NCBI GenBank assembly: GCA_045597045.1
Contig: JAZODN010000081.1
Span: forward strand, 1-8,863
Direction of reading: 5' to 3'
From: SIG588 sp045597045
GTDB taxonomy: Bacteria; Bacillota; Clostridia; Oscillospirales; Acutalibacteraceae
DNA length: 8,863 nucleotides
In this document: piece after piece, positions 5,947 to 8,863 of the stretch
Numbering within the stretch: the stretch's first letter is position 1
Layout: every line of letters begins with the position of its first letter
Position numbers and translations under genes: made by a program
Notes under the pieces: generated by a model
Databases searched by the model: none
What the model saw: only the letters and a program-made list of their open reading frames with translations
What the model was told of the DNA's origin: nothing

Positions 5947-7128
5947 ATGTGGAAATTTCTTTTGGTTGCTGCTACTGTAATATGCTATTTTTTCTTTCTC
6001 AATTCTTCTACATCAGACCCAAAGGCATCTACCAAAACGATTTGGCGCAGAAAATACAAAAAGATTCTAAAAAGGAATCCTGTATCCATAGGAAAAAGAG
6101 TCGAGCATCTTCTTCGTGCCGACGCGGAGCAGCTTTCAGCACAGCAAAATGTACGCCAACAAACCATCGATTTGCAAAGCCGCCTATCGGCAACTGATTT
6201 TGAATGCAGGATTGCAAGACTTTACTACGAGGACTCTTTTCCTCTCTCAGAACAGTTAGACCAATTCTATCAGGAAGTGCGTGCCGACGTGGTCATATCG
6301 TTAGCAGAACAATATGCCCGCGAGTCGAAAACCCTTTCTCAAAGAGTACCAACCGATATTCATACGGATGAAATCCTTGCAACACAAAAAAAGATTGATG
6401 ATCTTACCGATCGCATTCTTCAGTATGAAGCACATCTTACAAAAAAAGAACAGCGTTATTTTCGCTTGGTATCAAAAGGAAAAGTGTCCCCATTTGAGTT
6501 GCCGTCGTCAATGCGATATTTGTCCTTCGATTGTGACTTCGTCCTAAACAGCAACCTTGGTTCAAAACTCCGTGAAGAAAAGCACAAATTAGAATCGCTC
6601 TTAAAAGTCAGTATAGGTCTCAATGCATCCAACGAAGAGATCGTGGATTGCTATAGCCGAAGTCACGCGCGACGACGTTTTCTTCACCGTGGCTTGCTCT
6701 TTTTGCGACGTTCACTACGCCGCCTTTCTCTCAACAGTTTACAAAGAACTGTGTTCGATGGTGTGATGTACCGAAACAAACTATATGAAACCATTTTCCC
6801 TCATCCAACCGGATGGAGTTCAAAGGCGAATATTCACGCAGACCTTATCAACTTTTTGCGAAAAAACAAAGATCCCGCCTATTGGGTTCGCAGCACCTTT
6901 GATACAAATTGCGAGCAATACGATCTCCAAAAAATCATACATGCCATAGCAGCTTGTGTTTTGGATTTTGAAATTTCAGAAACAAGTTCCAGATATAACA
7001 ATCCCCAAGTCAGTAAAGAAATTCGAACTATGAAAACACACCTTAATGTATGTTGCAAAGAACTTCGACTTTTCGGAATATCATCATATGAATTTCGGAA
7101 TGCAAAACATAAAGAAGACGAAACATAA
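5947..7128 (+). CDS. Membrane-anchored protein of unknown function, AT-rich prophage cargo
   Basis: A 393-residue protein that I do not recognise. Residues 4-19 form one hydrophobic segment (FLLVAATVICYFFFLN), a membrane anchor or uncleaved signal. The next stretch is strongly basic (WRRKYKKILKR, 33-43), so by the positive-inside rule the bulk may be cytoplasmic, though this is not certain. Residues about 50-170 are heptad-like and charged, a likely coiled coil or long helical bundle. A second basic stretch, ARRRFLHRGLLFLRRSLRRL, occurs at 241-260, and eight cysteines are scattered without a metal-binding spacing. The start is the ATG at 5947, with GAGGTGA (5935-5941) overlapping the repressor stop, so the two are coupled. 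A GTG at 5938 is possible. Base use differs sharply from the neighbours: bases 6361-6420 hold 22 G+C of 60, against 37 of 60 at 7201-7260. Position between repressor and integrase suggests lysogen-expressed cargo such as superinfection exclusion or defence, which is an inference only. Confidence 0.75.
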   Translation: MWKFLLVAATVICYFFFLNSSTSDPKASTKTIWRRKYKKILKRNPVSIGKRVEHLLRADAEQLSAQQNVRQQTIDLQSRLSATDFECRIARLYYEDSFPLSEQLDQFYQEVRADVVISLAEQYARESKTLSQRVPTDIHTDEILATQKKIDDLTDRILQYEAHLTKKEQRYFRLVSKGKVSPFELPSSMRYLSFDCDFVLNSNLGSKLREEKHKLESLLKVSIGLNASNEEIVDCYSRSHARRRFLHRGLLFLRRSLRRLSLNSLQRTVFDGVMYRNKLYETIFPHPTGWSSKANIHADLINFLRKNKDPAYWVRSTFDTNCEQYDLQKIIHAIAACVLDFEISETSSRYNNPQVSKEIRTMKTHLNVCCKELRLFGISSYEFRNAKHKEDET

Positions 7129-7141
7129 GGAGCTACCCCCT

Positions 7142-7498
7142 ATGAACTTTATCTCCCCTGCACACCGAGAAGTGTACGAAGCGGCACTCGCCGAACTGCC
7201 GGAAGACCCCACTCTCCGCAGTGCGTTGCACGCGCGCCTTACCGACGGCATACAACAGATCGACGACCTCACCGACTACATGGGTGGCAATTTTCCCGTG
7301 GCTACCATCGCGCTCGCCTTGTATCTTGATGCGCTGATGATGGAATATACCGCTACCGGCAACGTCACCCTGCGCCCGCTCATCGCGCAGTACGATCGCG
7401 CCGTCCGCGCAGCGGGTGTAGTTGGCGAGGAAGAATACGAGCACTATATGGACACCGTCTGCACGTGGTACGACCGCCACACCGAACGAACCACATAA
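7142..7498 (+). CDS. Small acidic helical protein of unknown function
   Basis: A 118-residue hypothetical protein with no family I recognise. It is acidic and looks all-helical (EVYEAALAELPEDPTLRSAL, then IALALYLDALMMEYTATGN, then IAQYDRAVRAAG). There is no signal peptide, no membrane helix and no cysteine cluster, so it is probably a soluble cytoplasmic protein. The start is the ATG at 7142, nine bases after AAGGAG (7127-7132), which overlaps the stop codon of the preceding gene. A longer frame from 7046 would overlap that gene by more than 80 bases and has no ribosome site, so it is rejected. Its G+C is high, like the integrase and unlike its AT-rich upstream neighbour. It is the third gene of the operon and lies 21 bases before the integrase, where an excisionase or small regulator might be expected, but it shows no helix-turn-helix or basic DNA-binding surface to support that. 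Confidence 0.75.
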   Translation: MNFISPAHREVYEAALAELPEDPTLRSALHARLTDGIQQIDDLTDYMGGNFPVATIALALYLDALMMEYTATGNVTLRPLIAQYDRAVRAAGVVGEEEYEHYMDTVCTWYDRHTERTT

Positions 7499-7519
7499 GG
7501 CCTCGAAAGGAGGTTCCCT

Positions 7520-8704
7520 ATGGCAAAAAGCAAAACGCGCCCCGACGGGCGCGTGATGAAAAAAGTATTTACCGGCACTGTAGATGGAGTAAAAAAATAC
7601 AAATTTGTATACGGCCGCACCGATGCCGAAGCCGAGCGCAAGGCGCGGGAGATCCGCCGCCGTCTGGATGCCGGCGAACGGATACAGGCAGGCGACGTCA
7701 CATTCCGCGTGTGGGCAGAGCGACTTCTCTCCCTCAAGCGTGACGATCTTTCCCCTTCCTACGTCTCGGGGCTGGAAAGCCGCTGCCGCTTTTGGAACGC
7801 CCGCGTCGGCGATCTCGCGATTTCCGAAGTGTTGACCTCGGATATTCAGGACGGCATCAACGCGCTGTACACCAAGGGCAGAGCCAAAAAGACCTTGACC
7901 GACTACCGCAACACCGCCGAGGCAATATTGGAACTCGCCGAGCGCGACCGCGCCATCACCTATAATCCCGCTCGCTTTGTGGATGTTCCTCGCAATGCGA
8001 AACGGTCCACCCGATTCGCCCTCACAACAGAGGAGCAAGAATGGATTCGCACCACCCCACACCGCGCGCAACTCGCCGCCATGGTGATGATGTATGCCGG
8101 CCTGCGCCGCGGCGAACTGCTCGCGCTGAACATCTCCGATATCGACTGGGGCGAGGGCGTGATCCACGTCACCAAAGCGGTGCAGTTTATGTCCGACGGC
8201 AACACCCCACAGATCAAGCGTGGCGGCAAGACAGATGCCGCCACCCGCACCGTCCCGATTCCCGATATCCTTGCCGACACACTCCGCCAAGGCACCAAAG
8301 GTCGTTCCCCCTTCGAGGTGCTGATATGCGGCAAAGATGGAAAGCATATGACCGAGGCGACCTTCTCGCGTATGTGGAGCAGTTATCTCTCGGTGTTGAA
8401 CGAGGAACACGGACAGCCGATCGGCACGCCGAAACGCTCACGCTTCTCACCGGGTGGCATCCCGATGACCATTCGCAACATCACGCCGCACTGCCTACGC
8501 CACACCTACGCTACCATCTTGCACGCCGCAGGGGTGGACGTACTGACGGCGCAGAAACTTCTCGGGCACAGTGACGTCAAAACCACCCTCTCGATCTATA
8601 CCCACCTCGACGATGCCACTGCAAAAAAAGACATTTCAAAATTAAATCAATTTCTTTCAGCAAATATCGGCGACGCCAAAAATGACGCCGCAAACGACGA
8701 ATGA
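7520..8704 (+). CDS. int: Tyrosine recombinase / phage integrase
   Basis: A 394-residue site-specific tyrosine recombinase that would integrate the element at its attachment site, here apparently a tRNA 3' end. Residues 1-55 form a basic N-terminal arm-binding-like segment with a beta-rich pattern (RVMKKVFTGTVDGVKKYKFV). Residues 60-160 are the SAM-like core-binding domain, with WAERLL at 65-70. The catalytic domain follows. The active-site residues are visible: R196 in GLRRGELL, K237 in GGKTDAATR, H324 and R327 in PHCLRHTYAT, H350 in LLGHSD, and nucleophile Y360 in SIYTH. It therefore looks complete and active. The start is the ATG at 7520, with AAAGGAGG at 7506-7513. It is last in the repressor operon, so it would be expressed in the lysogen. 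A tandem repeat that could serve as arm sites, a terminator and the tRNA end follow immediately downstream. Confidence 0.93.
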   Translation: MAKSKTRPDGRVMKKVFTGTVDGVKKYKFVYGRTDAEAERKAREIRRRLDAGERIQAGDVTFRVWAERLLSLKRDDLSPSYVSGLESRCRFWNARVGDLAISEVLTSDIQDGINALYTKGRAKKTLTDYRNTAEAILELAERDRAITYNPARFVDVPRNAKRSTRFALTTEEQEWIRTTPHRAQLAAMVMMYAGLRRGELLALNISDIDWGEGVIHVTKAVQFMSDGNTPQIKRGGKTDAATRTVPIPDILADTLRQGTKGRSPFEVLICGKDGKHMTEATFSRMWSSYLSVLNEEHGQPIGTPKRSRFSPGGIPMTIRNITPHCLRHTYATILHAAGVDVLTAQKLLGHSDVKTTLSIYTHLDDATAKKDISKLNQFLSANIGDAKNDAANDE

Positions 8705-8728
8705 TTTTGACTACCCTTTTGACTACCC
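8705..8728 (+). repeat. Perfect tandem 12-bp repeat after the integrase, candidate arm-type sites
   Basis: TTTTGACTACCC occurs twice back to back (8705-8716 and 8717-8728), starting at the first base after the integrase stop codon. Short direct repeats at element ends are typical arm-type binding sites for the N-terminal domain of Tn916/lambda-type integrases. I see no further copy on either strand in the window. Assignment as Int-binding sites is an inference. Confidence 0.55.
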
Positions 8729-8795
8729 CATTTCCGTAATTTTGCGCTATTTTTCGGTCGTTTCCGCTACTTTTGCAAAAGAAAATCAAAACAGA

Positions 8796-8841
8796 AAAAA
8801 TCCCCGGAAGCCGCGTAACCACGCCATTCCCGGGGATTTTT
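8796..8841. terminator. Strong, near-symmetric terminator between integrase and tRNA
   Basis: AAAAATCCCCGG (8796-8807) pairs perfectly with CCGGGGATTTTT (8830-8841). An inner GCGT-AACC-ACGC hairpin (8813-8824) lies within the loop. Flanking A and T runs allow termination in both directions: of the integrase operon on the plus strand and of the tRNA on the minus strand. Confidence 0.85.
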
Positions 8842-8844
8842 AAT

Positions 8845-8863
8845 TGGCCCGCCCGGAGGGATT
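8845..8863 (-). tRNA. 3' end of a tRNA gene (last 19 bases), probable integration site; identity open
   Basis: Read on the minus strand, the last 19 bases of the window are AAT, CCCTC, CGGGCGG, G, CCA. This is the layout of the end of a T loop, the 3' side of the T stem, the 3' side of the acceptor stem, a G discriminator base and an encoded CCA tail. The rest of the gene lies beyond 8863. The G discriminator and CGGGCG acceptor resemble clostridial arginine tRNAs, but the outermost pair would be C-G, so identity is not settled. An integrase gene beside a tRNA 3' end is the usual arrangement of an integrated element. It could be the intact gene or only the duplicated attachment copy. Confidence 0.65.

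Larger units (their letters stand above)
2632..8844. mobile_element. Degenerate prophage or phage-derived element at a tRNA gene
   Basis: The unit contains a tyrosine integrase beside a tRNA end, a self-cleaving repressor with a divergent operator region, two cargo genes of unknown function, and a damaged leftward phage region. There are no terminase, portal, tail, lysis or replication genes, so it cannot make particles alone. It is either a remnant after a large deletion or a minimal satellite. The right boundary should lie within the tRNA 3' end. The left boundary is placed near 2632-2700, where the phage frame degenerates and the host promoter begins. No second copy of the tRNA end is visible there. 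Confidence 0.6.

Noticed and set aside
7133..8410. 425-codon open frame on the minus strand
   Set aside because: It is antisense to the integrase and the small upstream gene, which carry catalytic motifs and ribosome sites. It has no plausible start site or family resemblance.

Overview
The window looks like a chromosomal stretch of a gut-type clostridial Bacillota, probably near Oscillospiraceae. The reasons are moderate-to-high G+C, strong AAGGAGG-type ribosome sites, short operons, and a phage 'polyvalent' protein of a kind I associate with that group. This assignment is an inference from style. No rRNA or complete marker gene is present.

Left third (about 1-2631): three host genes, all on the minus strand. 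They are a Na+/proline symporter of the PutP type (running off the left edge), a GH20 beta-N-acetylhexosaminidase-like enzyme, and a TIGR00266/AIM24-family protein. The AIM24 and GH20 genes form a two-gene operon with a sigma-A-type promoter at 2638-2667 and a hairpin terminator at 649-692. The putP promoter is embedded in that terminator: its -35 lies inside the hairpin and its -10 lies just past the U tract. Between the GH20 stop and the terminator are about 120 bases that read like a shifted-frame relic of a longer GH20 C-terminus.

Right two thirds (about 2632-8844): a small, apparently defective prophage or phage-derived element beside the 3' end of a tRNA gene, whose last 19 bases are at 8845-8863 on the minus strand. 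Its core is a divergent immunity switch at 5117-5239. Five 15-bp operators of the form TGCAC-N5-GTGCA sit on two back-to-back promoters.

The rightward transcript carries four closely spaced genes: a CI/LexA-like S24 repressor, an AT-rich membrane-anchored protein of unknown function, a small acidic protein of unknown function, and a tyrosine integrase. The integrase is followed by a tandem 12-bp repeat and a strong terminator, then the tRNA end. The leftward transcript carries a damaged phage region. It has a 28-codon reading frame ended by an amber codon, a small phage-type frame, and a long polyvalent protein with a zincin-like HExxH domain and a more AT-rich, nuclease-like module. This protein appears to be cut off at its C-terminus and runs without a visible terminator into the host AIM24-GH20 operon.

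Putative logic: in the lysogen the repressor holds down the leftward promoter and tunes its own operon. The two uncharacterised genes between repressor and integrase would be expressed from the prophage state, the usual place for cargo such as superinfection exclusion or defence. I recognise no family in either, and they are the best candidates in the window for something undescribed. The second attachment site was not found.
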